Positions 16,403-24,948 are shown, counted from the first letter of the stretch. The stretch: 64,000 nt of DNA from Candidatus Pseudomonas phytovorans (GCA_029202525.1 CP119325.1:4128001-4192000), one strand, 5' to 3'. Numbers and translations: made by a program. The notes: a model not told the origin generated them from the sequence alone.

Positions 16403-17890
16403 TCAGAATCGCATCATGACCGACTTGAGCTCGGTGTAGTCATCGATGAATGCACTGCCGAATTCACGCCCGATGCCGGAGCCCTTGACCCCGCCAAACG
16501 GCACCGCCGGGTCGAGGAATGTATGCATGTTCACCCACACCGTGCCAGCCTCGATTCTAGGAATCAGCCGCATCGCCTTGGACAGGTCGTTGGTCCACAC
16601 GCTGGCGCCCAGCCCGAAGGGCGAATCGTTCATCAAGCGCACCAGTTCGTCCTCATCGTCGAACGGCAACACGGTGACGATCGGGCCGAAGGTTTCCTCC
16701 TGCAGAAACGGGTCATGCTCATCGACAGCCCGGAGCAAGGTCGGCTGCACGAAGTAGCCCGGCCCTGGCAGGGGGTTGCCGCCACAGATCACTTGGCCAC
16801 GCGCGTTGGCCTGGGCGAAGAAACCAACGATCTTGTCGTGGTGCGCTTTGTTGGCCAGTGGCCCGAATTGCGCCGACTCATCCAGCGCGCCGCCAACCTT
16901 CATCGCGCCCAAGCGTTCAGCAAGCTTGGCGCAGATGGCCTCGACCTTGCTCCGGTGAATATACAAACGCTCGGGTGCGGCGCATACCTGGCCCTGGTGG
17001 ACGTAGGCGGTTTGCAGGATACCCTCGACGGCGGCATCGACGTCGACGTCGGCGAGGAACGCTGCCGGGTTCTTGCCGCCCAGCTCAAGGGTCACACGGG
17101 TAAGATTTGCACTGAGCGCAGCCTTGCCCACCGCCACGCCGGTCGGCACGGAACCGGTGAACGAGACTTTGGCAATGTCCCTGTGACCGATCAACTGCTG
17201 GCCAATGCGCCCAGTGCCGTTGACAATGTTCAATGCACCGGCTGGCACGCCGGCCTCAATGGCCAGCTCGGCGATACGCAGCAGCGACAGGGGCGTAAAT
17301 TCGCTGGGCTTGAGCACGATGGTGCAGCCGCAGGTCAGCGCCGAGGCGATCTTCCAGATACCAATCATCAACGAGAAGTTCCACGGGGTGATACCTGCCA
17401 CCACGCCAACCGCTTCGCGCCGGGTGAACGCCGCATACTGCTCGCCCTGCAAGGACGGTAGCGACGGCGTCATGGACTGCCCGTGGATCTTGGTAGCCCA
17501 ACCTGCAAAGTAGCGCAGGAACACCACACTCTGTGGAACCTCCAACCCGCGGGTCAGGTGGATCGACTTGCCCGAACTGAGTGACTCCAGTTGCGCCAGT
17601 TCCTCACCATGCGCTTCGATCAGGTCGGCCAAGCGGTTCAATGCGACGCCGCGCAGGTAGGGCGTAGTGTTGCCCCACACGCCATGGAAGGTACTGTGCG
17701 CGGCCTGAATCGCACGGTCGACCAATGCCTCGCTGGCATGGGCAACCCGCGTCAGCACCGAGGCGTTGGAAGGGTTGAAAACCTCGAACAGCTCGGCGCC
17801 TGGCTCACTCACCGACTGGCCATCAACGAAGCTGCCAGGGTTGCTTTCGAGGAAGCGATGTACGCAGGAAAGCAGCGAAATGTCGCTCAT
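16403..17890 (-). CDS. NAD-dependent aldehyde dehydrogenase, phenylacetaldehyde dehydrogenase-like
   Basis: The 495-residue enzyme has all the ALDH hallmarks. They are the oxyanion and cofactor segment GITPWNFSLMIGIWKIASAL, the catalytic Glu in TLELGGKNPAAF (about residue 265) and the catalytic Cys in HQGQVCAAPERLY (about residue 299). The C-terminal EETFGPIVTVLPF is also present. Length and sequence style resemble FeaB/StyD phenylacetaldehyde dehydrogenases. Placed next to iacHI on the same strand, it could oxidise indole-3-acetaldehyde to IAA and so feed the iac pathway; that is inference. The start MSDISLLS at 17890 follows GAGGGGTGATGGC and is 4 bp after the stop of a 56-codon upstream frame. 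Confidence 0.9.
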   Translation of the reverse strand: MSDISLLSCVHRFLESNPGSFVDGQSVSEPGAELFEVFNPSNASVLTRVAHASEALVDRAIQAAHSTFHGVWGNTTPYLRGVALNRLADLIEAHGEELAQLESLSSGKSIHLTRGLEVPQSVVFLRYFAGWATKIHGQSMTPSLPSLQGEQYAAFTRREAVGVVAGITPWNFSLMIGIWKIASALTCGCTIVLKPSEFTPLSLLRIAELAIEAGVPAGALNIVNGTGRIGQQLIGHRDIAKVSFTGSVPTGVAVGKAALSANLTRVTLELGGKNPAAFLADVDVDAAVEGILQTAYVHQGQVCAAPERLYIHRSKVEAICAKLAERLGAMKVGGALDESAQFGPLANKAHHDKIVGFFAQANARGQVICGGNPLPGPGYFVQPTLLRAVDEHDPFLQEETFGPIVTVLPFDDEDELVRLMNDSPFGLGASVWTNDLSKAMRLIPRIEAGTVWVNMHTFLDPAVPFGGVKGSGIGREFGSAFIDDYTELKSVMMRF

Positions 17891-17894
17891 GCCA

Positions 17895-18065
17895 TCACCC
17901 CTCACCCTGGCCCATGCGGGAGAAATCTGCGGCAATCTGCCAGGCTTTTCCCTGCACGATGCCCGGCGCGCCCTCGCCCGATACTGGGGCATCGGCGGCG
18001 AAACCTGCAGCACACGTTCGATAGCGTGAGCCTGGCAGTTGCTGGACGGCGTGTGCGACAGACAT
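17895..18065 (-). CDS. Small 56-residue protein upstream of the aldehyde dehydrogenase
   Basis: The frame begins at 18065 with MSVAHAVQQLPGSRYRTCAA and ends with a TGA 4 bp before the dehydrogenase ATG. It has a strong ribosome-binding site (ACAGGAGAGTTGAAATG), better than that of many neighbours, and the spacing suggests translational coupling. I do not recognise a family. It is Ala/Gly-rich with no membrane segment. It could be a genuine small protein, a leader peptide or the remains of a longer gene. Confidence 0.45.
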   Translation of the reverse strand: MSVAHAVQQLPGSRYRTCAAGFAADAPVSGEGAPGIVQGKAWQIAADFSRMGQGEG

Positions 18066-18098
18066 TTCAACTCTCCTGTAACAGTTTCGGTAGTGGGC

Positions 18099-18130
18099 GT
18101 TGTTGCCCCAGACCTTGAGTCTGCAACAAC
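18099..18130. promoter_or_regulatory. Long interrupted palindrome upstream of the aldehyde dehydrogenase unit
   Basis: GTTGTTG (18099-18105) pairs with CAACAAC (18124-18130), and inside it CAGAC (18109-18113) pairs with GTCTG (18119-18123) across CTTGA. It lies between iacI and the small-ORF/dehydrogenase unit, 34 bp upstream of the small ORF. It may be an operator or an RNA hairpin; there is no T-run, so a simple terminator is less likely. Confidence 0.5.
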
Positions 18131-18192
18131 ACCCGTCACCGTTCTGGTTCACCCCTGCCACATTTTGGGTCGAGCCTGCCAACGGTTGCCGG

Positions 18193-18708
18193 TCAGGTTT
18201 TGTCTGGCACCGGTAGCGGAGCATCACTGTTCCACTGCGTCACTGGCCGGCTGTACAGGTTTTCAGTCTGAAAATGCGCTATCCGCCACTGCCCTTCTTC
18301 AAATGCAAAACCTACGGTCAAGCGCGCAGCATTCAGGTGCGAGGCGCCGTCGGCAAAGGTACTGGTTTGCAACATCACCCAACGGCCCATGCCCTGTTCG
18401 CCGTCTACCTCGATGACTTCGCTGGTCAAGAAATGCACGTTCAAGGCGAAGTGCGCCGGCGTCTTCATATAGGTGGCAAACATCGCCCGTATCGCCTCAC
18501 GCCCGCTGTAGCCACCAAAACTTGCGGCGTACTTGGCCCCCTTACCTTCCCACAGCGCTTCACGGCTGAACAACCCAGCGAGCTCATCCAGCGGTGTGCT
18601 GGCATCCAGCTGGTCACAAAGCTCCATGTAGCGGTTGATACAGACCCGAATGGCCTGCTGGCTTTCAAAGCGCTGCAACCGTGCCTGCAATTCGACAATA
18701 GCGTTCAT
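18193..18708 (-). CDS. iacI: IacI, SnoaL/NTF2-like protein of IAA catabolism
   Basis: The 171-residue protein has a single NTF2-like (SnoaL) fold. Its N-terminal helix contains AIRVCINRYMELCDQLDAS and is followed by LAGLFSREALWEGKGAKYA. The later beta-sheet includes HFLTSEVIEVDGEQGMGRW and the terminal YSRPVTQWNSDAPLP. In the iac cluster of P. putida 1290 the gene beside iacH is iacI, of similar type and position; its biochemical role is not settled. The start at 18708 has a GAGG ribosome-binding site in the end of iacH, 7 bp after the iacH stop, so iacHI form one transcript. Confidence 0.85.
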   Translation of the reverse strand: MNAIVELQARLQRFESQQAIRVCINRYMELCDQLDASTPLDELAGLFSREALWEGKGAKYAASFGGYSGREAIRAMFATYMKTPAHFALNVHFLTSEVIEVDGEQGMGRWVMLQTSTFADGASHLNAARLTVGFAFEEGQWRIAHFQTENLYSRPVTQWNSDAPLPVPDKT

Positions 18709-18715
18709 TGCGACC

Positions 18716-19840
18716 TCAGCGGCCAGTGTTGGCATATAGGTTGAGCAACAGCCGCTCGGCAATCGCCAACAATTGTTCGTCGGCGCCTTTGGCCGCCACC
18801 AATTGCAGCCCGACCGGCAAGCCGCACTCACTGCCCAGCGGGATACTCACTGCCGGGTGCCCGGATAAGTTGAACGGCCGCACCAACGAAGTCATACCCA
18901 GCACCGCTCGGGTGTCGGCGGCATCTTCAAGGCGCAGCGGGAAGTCCGGCATGGTCGGCAGGGCCAGTACGTCAAAGTGCGTCAGCGCCTGGTCGACTTC
19001 CGCAGTGAAGCGCGCGCGCACGCCTTCGGCCTCGGCAAGCGCGCTGTCGCTGGTCTGCCCTGCAGCCGCCAGGCGCCCGGCGATGTCGGCACCGACCTTG
19101 CCGGTTTCCAGCAGGTGACCGCAGCCCTCGAAGGTTTCGCGGTTGATCACCACCATGCCAGCCTCATAGGCGGCACCGAAGTGCTTGAACTCCACATTGC
19201 CCAACGGCAGGCCAGTGGCCGCCAGGGCGCCTTGAACCACTTTGTGGATCCCCGCCTCGGCGGTGACACGCAGCACACCGATACGGGCATTGGCGGGCAC
19301 CTGGGCTGGGGTGAACGTCGGGTCGATCATGCTCATGGCCCGCACCAGCATCGGCAGGCTGGCAGCGAACGGGCCGACGCAGTCGAGGCTGGTACGCGCC
19401 GGCATCACGCCCTTGCGGCTGACCCTGCCAAAGGTGGGTTTGAAGCCAAACACCCCGCAGCAACACGCCGGGATGCGCACCGAGCCGCCAGTATCGGTAC
19501 CCAGGCTGAAGTCGGCCAGGCCCGCGGCCACTGCGGCGGCCGAGCCACTGGAAGAACCGCCGGGGATACGCCCGGGGAAGCGTGGGTTGGCTGCGGTACC
19601 GGCATAGCGGTTGATACCGGTGGTGCCGAATGCCAGTTCATGCAGGCTGACCTTGCCGGTCAGGCGCGCGCCGGCAGCCAGCAAGTTGCCCACCACTTCG
19701 GCATGCTGCTCGGCAAGCGGCGCGTCCTCCAGCGCCTGGCTGGAGGCGCGGGTCGCGGTGCCGGCGACATCAAGGGTGTCCTTGACCACGACCCGGGGAC
19801 CACTACCGCCCAGATCAAGGTGTTCAACTATGATTGTCAT
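18716..19840 (-). CDS. iacH: IacH, amidase-signature enzyme of IAA catabolism
   Basis: The 374-residue protein has the complete Ser-cisSer-Lys triad of the amidase-signature family. The Lys is in VVVKDTLDVAG, the cis-Ser in GRIPGGSSSGSAAAVAAG and the nucleophilic Ser in GTDTGGSVRIPACCCG. Family members hydrolyse amide bonds; in the iac pathway IacH is proposed to act on a ring-opened or amide intermediate, although it is not needed for every step reported. It is divergent from iacR. A motif at 19905-19925, shared with the iacA upstream region, precedes it and is the probable IacR operator. Confidence 0.9.
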   Translation of the reverse strand: MTIIVEHLDLGGSGPRVVVKDTLDVAGTATRASSQALEDAPLAEQHAEVVGNLLAAGARLTGKVSLHELAFGTTGINRYAGTAANPRFPGRIPGGSSSGSAAAVAAGLADFSLGTDTGGSVRIPACCCGVFGFKPTFGRVSRKGVMPARTSLDCVGPFAASLPMLVRAMSMIDPTFTPAQVPANARIGVLRVTAEAGIHKVVQGALAATGLPLGNVEFKHFGAAYEAGMVVINRETFEGCGHLLETGKVGADIAGRLAAAGQTSDSALAEAEGVRARFTAEVDQALTHFDVLALPTMPDFPLRLEDAADTRAVLGMTSLVRPFNLSGHPAVSIPLGSECGLPVGLQLVAAKGADEQLLAIAERLLLNLYANTGR

Positions 19841-19904
19841 TATTATGCAGCCCTGTTCAAGAATGGATGCCGGGCATTGGCCCAGCCGTTAACATGCATA
19901 TCAA

Positions 19905-19925
19905 TTACGTGAAATGTCAACTGAA
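19905..19925. promoter_or_regulatory. Candidate IacR operator / iacH promoter element
   Basis: The plus strand reads ACGTGAAATGTCAACTGA (19907-19924), matching ACGTGAATTGTCAATTGA upstream of iacA at 16 of 18 positions, with further matches on the flanks. On the minus strand the element contains a perfect -35 hexamer TTGACA (19920-19915), 75 bp upstream of the iacH start. A repressor bound here would cover the -35. No convincing -10 is seen at ideal spacing. Confidence 0.65.
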
Positions 19926-20014
19926 CATTCCACTAAGCAAGCGGCGCTTTGCGGTAGCCAAATTCGCTGAAACGGCTATGATGTCGCGACTATTTCCGCA
20001 CAAGTAGTGAACCG

Positions 20015-20494
20015 ATGAGCAACTCGAAAAGCAAAGGCCACAGCCATCACGACCCGGCCAGCGAGGAATTTCGCAAGGAAGACTTCCCCTTCTACTGGCT
20101 TGCCCGCGTTCATGGCCGCTACACCCAGAACATGGAACGCCTGCTCAAGAAGATCGACCTCGATGTGCCACGCTGGCGCGTGCTGTGGATACTCAACGAG
20201 AACGGCGAATCAAGCATTTCCGAGATATCCACCCATGCCATCGCCAAGCTGTCGACCATCACCAAGATCGTCTACCGCATGAAGGAAGATGGCCTGGTCG
20301 ACACCGCGCCCAGCCCTGAGGACGGGCGCGTGACCCAGGTCCGCATCACCGAGCTTGGCCTGGAGAACATCGAACGCATGCAGGACGTGACCCGCGAGCT
20401 GTTCCAACGCAGCTTCAAAGGGCTGACCGAAGCTCAAGTGCAGCGTTTGAACCGCATGCTCGAGGTGGTTTTTCATAACCTCGAGACGTTGTGA
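20015..20494 (+). CDS. iacR: IacR, MarR-family repressor of the iac genes
   Basis: The 159-residue protein has the MarR winged helix. RWRVLWILNENGESSISEIS precedes the recognition helix KLSTITKIVYRMKEDGLV, and the wing includes PSPEDGRVTQVRITELG. In P. putida 1290 and other iac bacteria IacR represses the iac genes and is relieved by IAA or a derived compound. Here iacR is divergent from iacHI and convergent with iacG, exactly the described order. Repeated motifs before iacH and before iacA are its expected binding sites. Confidence 0.92.
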   Translation: MSNSKSKGHSHHDPASEEFRKEDFPFYWLARVHGRYTQNMERLLKKIDLDVPRWRVLWILNENGESSISEISTHAIAKLSTITKIVYRMKEDGLVDTAPSPEDGRVTQVRITELGLENIERMQDVTRELFQRSFKGLTEAQVQRLNRMLEVVFHNLETL

Positions 20495-20499
20495 TTGCC

Positions 20500-20518
20500 G
20501 GGGCTGTTGCGCAGCCCC
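20500..20518. terminator. Bidirectional hairpin between iacR and iacG
   Basis: GGGGCTG (20500-20506) and CAGCCCC (20512-20518) form a perfect stem with loop TTGCG in the 29-bp gap between the convergent iacR and iacG stops. It probably terminates both transcripts, though there is no long T-run on either side. Confidence 0.65.
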
Positions 20519-20523
20519 CGCTC

Positions 20524-21021
20524 TCAGCATGCCTTCGATGACTCGCACACCCGATGATAGGCCCGGTTGAAGTACACCAACCCATCGTCAGCCCCGCCAA
20601 GACGGATGTCCTGGATCTCGCAGTAAAAGATGCTGTGCGAACCCACCTCATGCACCTGGGCAATGCGGCAGTCAAAGTTCACCAGGGCCTCGTGCATGAC
20701 CGGCGCGCCGCTCTCCAGCACGGTCCAACCGGTGGTAGCGAAGCGTTGGTCCATGTTCAGGTTGCGGTTGGCAAAGGCGCCCGACAGCTCATGATGGGTA
20801 CCCGCCAGCACGTTTACGCACAAGGCGCCATTGGCCTTGAACTGCTCGTTGGAATACGAGGAGCGGTTCATGCATACCAATAAAGTGGGCGGCGAATCGG
20901 TGACACTGCAAACCGCCGATGCAGTGAAGCCGAAGCGCCCGGCAGGGCCATCGGTGGTGATGACCGACACGGCGCCACCGAGCATGGCCATTGCGTTGCG
21001 AAATTGGGTTACATCTACCAT
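20524..21021 (-). CDS. iacG: IacG, flavin reductase component
   Basis: The 165-residue protein is a flavin reductase of the HpaC/flavin_reduct family. It reads FRNAMAMLGGAVSVITTDGP, then GFTASAVCSVTDSPPTLLVC, with the FMN-binding LCVNVLAGTHHELSG and the C-terminal YFNRAYHRV. It is expected to supply reduced flavin to IacA. Of two close ATGs, the one at 21021 has proper spacing from GAGGAG. It is the last gene of the iacABCDEFG operon, 11 bp after iacF. Confidence 0.92.
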   Translation of the reverse strand: MVDVTQFRNAMAMLGGAVSVITTDGPAGRFGFTASAVCSVTDSPPTLLVCMNRSSYSNEQFKANGALCVNVLAGTHHELSGAFANRNLNMDQRFATTGWTVLESGAPVMHEALVNFDCRIAQVHEVGSHSIFYCEIQDIRLGGADDGLVYFNRAYHRVCESSKAC

Positions 21022-21032
21022 GGTCATTCTCC

Positions 21033-21992
21033 TCAGATGTCCAGCACCAGCTTGTGGGTCTTGGCCCGCGAGCAACACACCAGAATCTGGTCGTTGGCGG
21101 CCTTTTCTTCATCGGTCAGGTACACGTCGCGGTGGTCCGGCTCGCCTTCGAGCACTTCGCACATGCAGGTCCCGCAAACTCCCTGCTCGCACGAGATATC
21201 GATCTTGATGCCGACCTGGGCCAAGGCATCGAGAATGCTCTGGCCCTCGGCGACCTGCACGGTCTTGTTGCTGCGCGCAGCGACCACTTCGAAGCCACCA
21301 CCGCTGGCATCAACCTCGACCTGGAAGTACTCCTTGTGAATCTGCGCCTCGCCATAGCCTTGCGCCCGCGCGCCGGCAATCACCCAGTCCATGAAACCCG
21401 AAGGGCCGCAGGTGTACATGTGGGTGCCAGGGCCGGCCTTGCCGAGTACGACGGGCAGGTCCAGGCGCTGGGCCAGGTCTTCGTCATCGAAGTGGGTCAC
21501 CACCCGTGCGGCGAACGGCGCCGTGGCCAGTTCGTCGAGAAACGCACTATGGCTGCGTGAACGGCCGCAGTAGTGCAGCTCGAAATCAGCGCCCTGACGA
21601 TGCAGGGCGTGGGCCATGGCGATCATCGGGGTTATGCCGATACCGCCACCCAACAAGACCGAGCGACGGGCACCGGCAGCCAGCGGGAACAGGTTGCGCG
21701 GTGCGCTGATCTGTACCTCTCGGCCCTCGTGCAGTGATTCGTGCACCTGCACAGAGCCGCCTCGGGACGCCGGGTCCTTCAATACACCAAGGCGGTAGAC
21801 GGAAACTTCGCCGGGGTCGCTGCACAGTGAATACTGGCGCACCAGGCCGGGTGCGACGTGGATATCGACATGCGCGCCGGCCTCGAAAGCAGGCAGTGCG
21901 ACGCCATCGGCACGGCCCAGGTCGAGGACGACCACGTCGGCCCCTTGGATTTCGCGCTTGCGCACGACTACGTTCAAAAGTTCTTCATTCAT
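21033..21992 (-). CDS. iacF: IacF, ferredoxin-NAD(P) reductase-type electron donor with [2Fe-2S]
   Basis: The 319-residue protein has a ferredoxin-reductase fold. The FMN-binding motif is RQYSLCSDPGE and the nucleotide-binding motif LLGGGIGITPMIAMAHALH is near residue 115. A C-terminal plant-type [2Fe-2S] domain has ligands in SCEQGVCGTCMCEVLEGEPD plus a final Cys in ILVCCSRA. This is the class IA (phthalate-dioxygenase-reductase-like) layout and it should pass electrons to the IacCD oxygenase. A diverged paralogue, F2, is at 32089-33048, about two-thirds identical by eye. Ribosome-binding site GAGGCACC. Confidence 0.92.
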   Translation of the reverse strand: MNEELLNVVVRKREIQGADVVVLDLGRADGVALPAFEAGAHVDIHVAPGLVRQYSLCSDPGEVSVYRLGVLKDPASRGGSVQVHESLHEGREVQISAPRNLFPLAAGARRSVLLGGGIGITPMIAMAHALHRQGADFELHYCGRSRSHSAFLDELATAPFAARVVTHFDDEDLAQRLDLPVVLGKAGPGTHMYTCGPSGFMDWVIAGARAQGYGEAQIHKEYFQVEVDASGGGFEVVAARSNKTVQVAEGQSILDALAQVGIKIDISCEQGVCGTCMCEVLEGEPDHRDVYLTDEEKAANDQILVCCSRAKTHKLVLDI

Positions 21993-22040
21993 GGCCGGTG
22001 CCTCGGGTTACCAAAGGGGCGCCGGGCGCCCCAGAAAAAT

Positions 22041-22781
22041 TCAACGCATGAACAGGCCGCCGTTCACGTCCCAGGTCGCCCCGGTAGTGAAGAAGGCTTC
22101 GGGCCGCGCCAGTTGCACGATGAGATCGCCGAGAAAATCGGCATCGCCAAGACGTTGCACCGGGATGTTCGCCAGCAGGCCCTGGAGCCGCTCGGCAGGC
22201 ACCGCAGCGTGAACCGCAGGCGAGTCGATCGGCCCGGGGGCGATGGCGTTGACCGTGACGCCATGGGCGGCGAATTCCTTGGCGAAGATTTTGGTCAGGG
22301 TGACGATGGCCCCTTTGCTCGCCGCGTAGTGCGCACCGGTGGCGGTACCGCCGTTTTGCCCTGCCAGCGAGGCCATGTTGATGATCCGCCCGTAGCCAGC
22401 TTCGGCCAGGTGCGCGCCCAGCACCTGAGAGGCGAGGAACACGCTGCGCAGGTTAAGACCGACCACGGCATCGAACTCTTCGGGGCTGATCTGCATCAGC
22501 GGCGTGGTCTTGGTTACGGCAGCGTTGTTGACCACTACGTGCAGGGCACCGAAGTGCTCCAGTACCTGGGCCAAGGCCTGCTCGAAATCGGCCTTGCTGC
22601 CGACATCGAGCTTCACCGCCAAGGTGCGCCCACCCTGCCCTTGCAACTGCTCAGCGGCGGCCTGGGCCAGGCCAAAGTCACGGTCCGAGACCACTACGTC
22701 GTAGCCTGCAGCCAGCAGCCGGGCGCAGAAACGCTGGCCTAAACCCTGGCCGGCGCCGGTTACCAATGCAACTTGGTTCAT
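22041..22781 (-). CDS. iacE: IacE, short-chain dehydrogenase/reductase
   Basis: The 246-residue classical SDR has the cofactor motif TGAGQGLGQ (about 8-16), NNAAV, catalytic Ser in NMASLAG and the YAASKG pair (Tyr-x3-Lys near residue 150). An acidic residue after the second beta strand (SDRD) indicates NAD(H) preference. In the iac pathway IacE acts early on the oxidised indole product of IacA. It sits between iacD and iacF. No copy accompanies the second oxygenase set. Confidence 0.92.
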   Translation of the reverse strand: MNQVALVTGAGQGLGQRFCARLLAAGYDVVVSDRDFGLAQAAAEQLQGQGGRTLAVKLDVGSKADFEQALAQVLEHFGALHVVVNNAAVTKTTPLMQISPEEFDAVVGLNLRSVFLASQVLGAHLAEAGYGRIINMASLAGQNGGTATGAHYAASKGAIVTLTKIFAKEFAAHGVTVNAIAPGPIDSPAVHAAVPAERLQGLLANIPVQRLGDADFLGDLIVQLARPEAFFTTGATWDVNGGLFMR

Positions 22782-22791
22782 GGCCGTCTCC

Positions 22792-23271
22792 CTAGAGGAT
22801 GTAGCCGATACCGGCAAGGGTATCGTCGCTGTTGATCAGGCTGATCACCTTGCGGTGGATCTTGAAGGCACCTTCGGCCCGCACCAGGGTGTAGGTCAGG
22901 TCGGCGCTGTAGTGCTTGAGGCTTTCCTTGCGGAATTCGCGGATGTTCTGTGCGGCCCTCACGGTAACGTTGACGCCGTCGTCGCCGAGCACGCGGATAC
23001 GCGAAATCGTGCGTACGGTTCGCGGTTGCGGGCTGGTCGAGATCGACTCGCCACCAATCAGCCGCTGCACGCGCAGGCCGCGCATGTGGTGGTCGTCGTA
23101 GGCGTAGTTGAGGGTGTTCTCGTGGTCGGTTTCCCGGGGGTCGATCGGGATGATGTAGATGCCTTTGTCGGTCCACAGGCTCAACCAGGTGTCGTACTCG
23201 CCATGGTCGAGCATGTCGCCTTCCTGCCAGATGAACGCGGTCACTTCGTTGAACAGGTTCAGGTTCATCAT
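22792..23271 (-). CDS. iacD: IacD, small (beta) subunit of ring-hydroxylating dioxygenase
   Basis: The 159-residue protein has the NTF2-like fold of beta subunits of Rieske oxygenases. It reads NEVTAFIWQEGDMLDHGEYD, then YAYDDHHMRGLRVQRLIGG, and FRKESLKHYSADLTYTLVR near the end. It pairs with IacC. Its start overlaps the iacC stop (ATGATGA). Comparison with the copy at 31600-32079 shows 9 base differences and three substitutions: Ile38 here versus Thr, Ala135 versus Gly and Thr151 versus Ala. The near-identity ends at the stop codon. Confidence 0.93.
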   Translation of the reverse strand: MMNLNLFNEVTAFIWQEGDMLDHGEYDTWLSLWTDKGIYIIPIDPRETDHENTLNYAYDDHHMRGLRVQRLIGGESISTSPQPRTVRTISRIRVLGDDGVNVTVRAAQNIREFRKESLKHYSADLTYTLVRAEGAFKIHRKVISLINSDDTLAGIGYIL

Positions 23272-24551
23272 TTGGCCTCCGCGGTCATCATCTTCTTCCA
23301 CTGCTGGTACGCCGCACGCATGCCGGTCTCGGCACTGACGTCGGAGATCAGGCCGTCTTCGCTGGGTTTCTCACCCGGCAGGCCGCGGTTGAGCATGATC
23401 CACAGGTTCTCGCCGGCATTGGCGCCTTTCTGCACGCGCTCCCAGGCCTCGGAGTCGTCCGGCGTGCCAAAGCCCATCGGCCCCTGGAAGTGCTCGTGCA
23501 GGCGCAGGCGGTAGCGGTTGGCGGCGGCCGGGCCGCCGTCCATGGTGATCACCGAGTGGTGGATTTCGGTCTCGGTCACCGAGATCGGTTGCAGCACGCG
23601 GAAGAACGCCATCGAGCAGGCGACGTTGGGGAACAGGTTGAGGTTGAAGCCCGAACCGCCAACGGCGCGGACGATGCGCCGCACCTGCTGCTCTTCGATG
23701 CCCTCGTCGCGCAGTTCAGCGGCTAACGCCTCGAAACGCTCGGGGATAGGTTTGTCGAGGTCGGCTTCCAGGTCGATCAGCTCGGGGATCATCACCATCA
23801 CGCTGTGGCCGTTACCCAGGTCCTCGACGTAGCCGGGGCCTTTGACGAAGTCGAACAGTTCCAGGGTCTGTTCGTCGACCGAGGACAGGAAGCTTTTGTG
23901 CACCAGCGGGAAGTGGTAGGCGTCGGTGGTGTTTTCCAGCTGGATCTTCCAGTTGCCCGGGAAGCGGAAGCGGTGCTCGCCCGGTACTTTTATGCCGTAG
24001 CCCGCGCCCTGCTTCATGAACAGGTCGATCCACTTCCTGGCCGCGCCGAGGAAGTCCTCCAGCGGTTCGATGGCGTCGTTGAAGGTGGCGAAGACCATGC
24101 CGGCGTAGCGTTCGGTACGCAGGCTGACCAGCGGCAGTTCGGCCTTGTCGATGCAGTCGCCGTAGCTTTCCGGGTGTGGAATACCGCGCAGCGAGCCGTC
24201 CAGGGCATAGCCCCAACCGTGATAGGGGCAGACAAAGCTGTTGGTCTTGCCCTTCTTGTGCTCGCACACCGTGGCGCCACGGTGGCGGCAGCGGTTAAGC
24301 AGCACGTTGATGCCTTTTTTGCGGTCACGCACCACGATCACCGGCTGCTTGCCGATGTAGGTGGTCTTGTAGCTACCGGCATCGGGGATTTCGCTCTCGT
24401 GGGCGACCCAGATCCAGGTGTTGTGGAAGATCTTCTCGAGTTCGGCGTCGAACAATGCCGGGTCGGTGTACAGGGATGTGTGGACACGGTCGGCCTGGAC
24501 CAGCTCGGCCGGGTCTACCGCCAGGTTGATGGCAGGGATCAGGTTGCTCAC
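23268..24551 (-). CDS. iacC: IacC, large (alpha) subunit of Rieske ring-hydroxylating dioxygenase
   Basis: The 427-residue protein starts with GTG behind GAGGAGATATCCC. The Rieske [2Fe-2S] ligands are Cys88, His90, Cys108 and His111 (CRHRGATVC...CPYHGWGY). The catalytic non-haem iron His pair is in ENTTDAYHFPLVHKSF. With IacD and IacF it forms the three-component oxygenase that acts late in the conversion of IAA towards catechol. Only three bases differ from the copy at 30320-31603, giving a single substitution (Ala171 here, Ser there). Confidence 0.94.
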   Translation of the reverse strand: MSNLIPAINLAVDPAELVQADRVHTSLYTDPALFDAELEKIFHNTWIWVAHESEIPDAGSYKTTYIGKQPVIVVRDRKKGINVLLNRCRHRGATVCEHKKGKTNSFVCPYHGWGYALDGSLRGIPHPESYGDCIDKAELPLVSLRTERYAGMVFATFNDAIEPLEDFLGAARKWIDLFMKQGAGYGIKVPGEHRFRFPGNWKIQLENTTDAYHFPLVHKSFLSSVDEQTLELFDFVKGPGYVEDLGNGHSVMVMIPELIDLEADLDKPIPERFEALAAELRDEGIEEQQVRRIVRAVGGSGFNLNLFPNVACSMAFFRVLQPISVTETEIHHSVITMDGGPAAANRYRLRLHEHFQGPMGFGTPDDSEAWERVQKGANAGENLWIMLNRGLPGEKPSEDGLISDVSAETGMRAAYQQWKKMMTAEAK

Positions 24552-24568
24552 GGGATATCTCCTCTGGT

Positions 24569-24931
24569 TCAGGCGCGCTGGATGATCAATTCGCGGCCAA
24601 CACGCGCCTCGACCTTGGCGTAGCGCCACAACTTGTACGGCCCCTCGCCCACCGCCGTGGTGCGGAACAGGTTGCAGGCAGCGTGCACAGTTTCGATGTC
24701 CGGCACGTCGGCCAGCAGGTAGGTGGTCCAGGGGAAACCGTCGGATGGGCCGACCATGCCCTGGTCGTCGTCCATGTTGCCCAGCACCTTGACGCCGGCC
24801 AGGTCATGGATGCCGTTCCACATGGCGCTGAAAGCAGCCCAGACCTGCAACTGTTCTTCACGCGGGGCATCGAAGAAGTTCTGGTTGATACCCATGCAAA
24901 ACAGCACGCGCAGTGTTTTCTTATCGCTCAT
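24569..24931 (-). CDS. iacB: IacB, small protein of IAA catabolism
   Basis: The 120-residue protein begins MSDKKTLRVLFCMGINQNFF and continues with QVWAAFSAMWNGIHDLAGVK. It ends KLWRYAKVEARVGRELIIQR. It resembles a small ferredoxin-like alpha-beta barrel protein, but I assign it mainly by position: the short gene between iacA and iacC is iacB in P. putida 1290. Its catalytic role is not established. It lies 17 bp after iacA in the same operon. Confidence 0.85.
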   Translation of the reverse strand: MSDKKTLRVLFCMGINQNFFDAPREEQLQVWAAFSAMWNGIHDLAGVKVLGNMDDDQGMVGPSDGFPWTTYLLADVPDIETVHAACNLFRTTAVGEGPYKLWRYAKVEARVGRELIIQRA

Positions 24932-24948
24932 GACAAAATTCCCAATCG

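Larger units (their letters stand above)
22792..24551 (-). repeat. 1,760-bp inverted repeat, copy 1 (iacCD)
   Basis: Compared base by base with 30320-32079 in opposite orientation, this stretch differs at 12 positions (3 in the large-subunit gene, 9 in the small-subunit gene, 4 of them within about 40 bp). Similarity begins at the GTG of iacC and ends at the iacD stop. The sequences before and after are unrelated or much more diverged. Confidence 0.95.
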
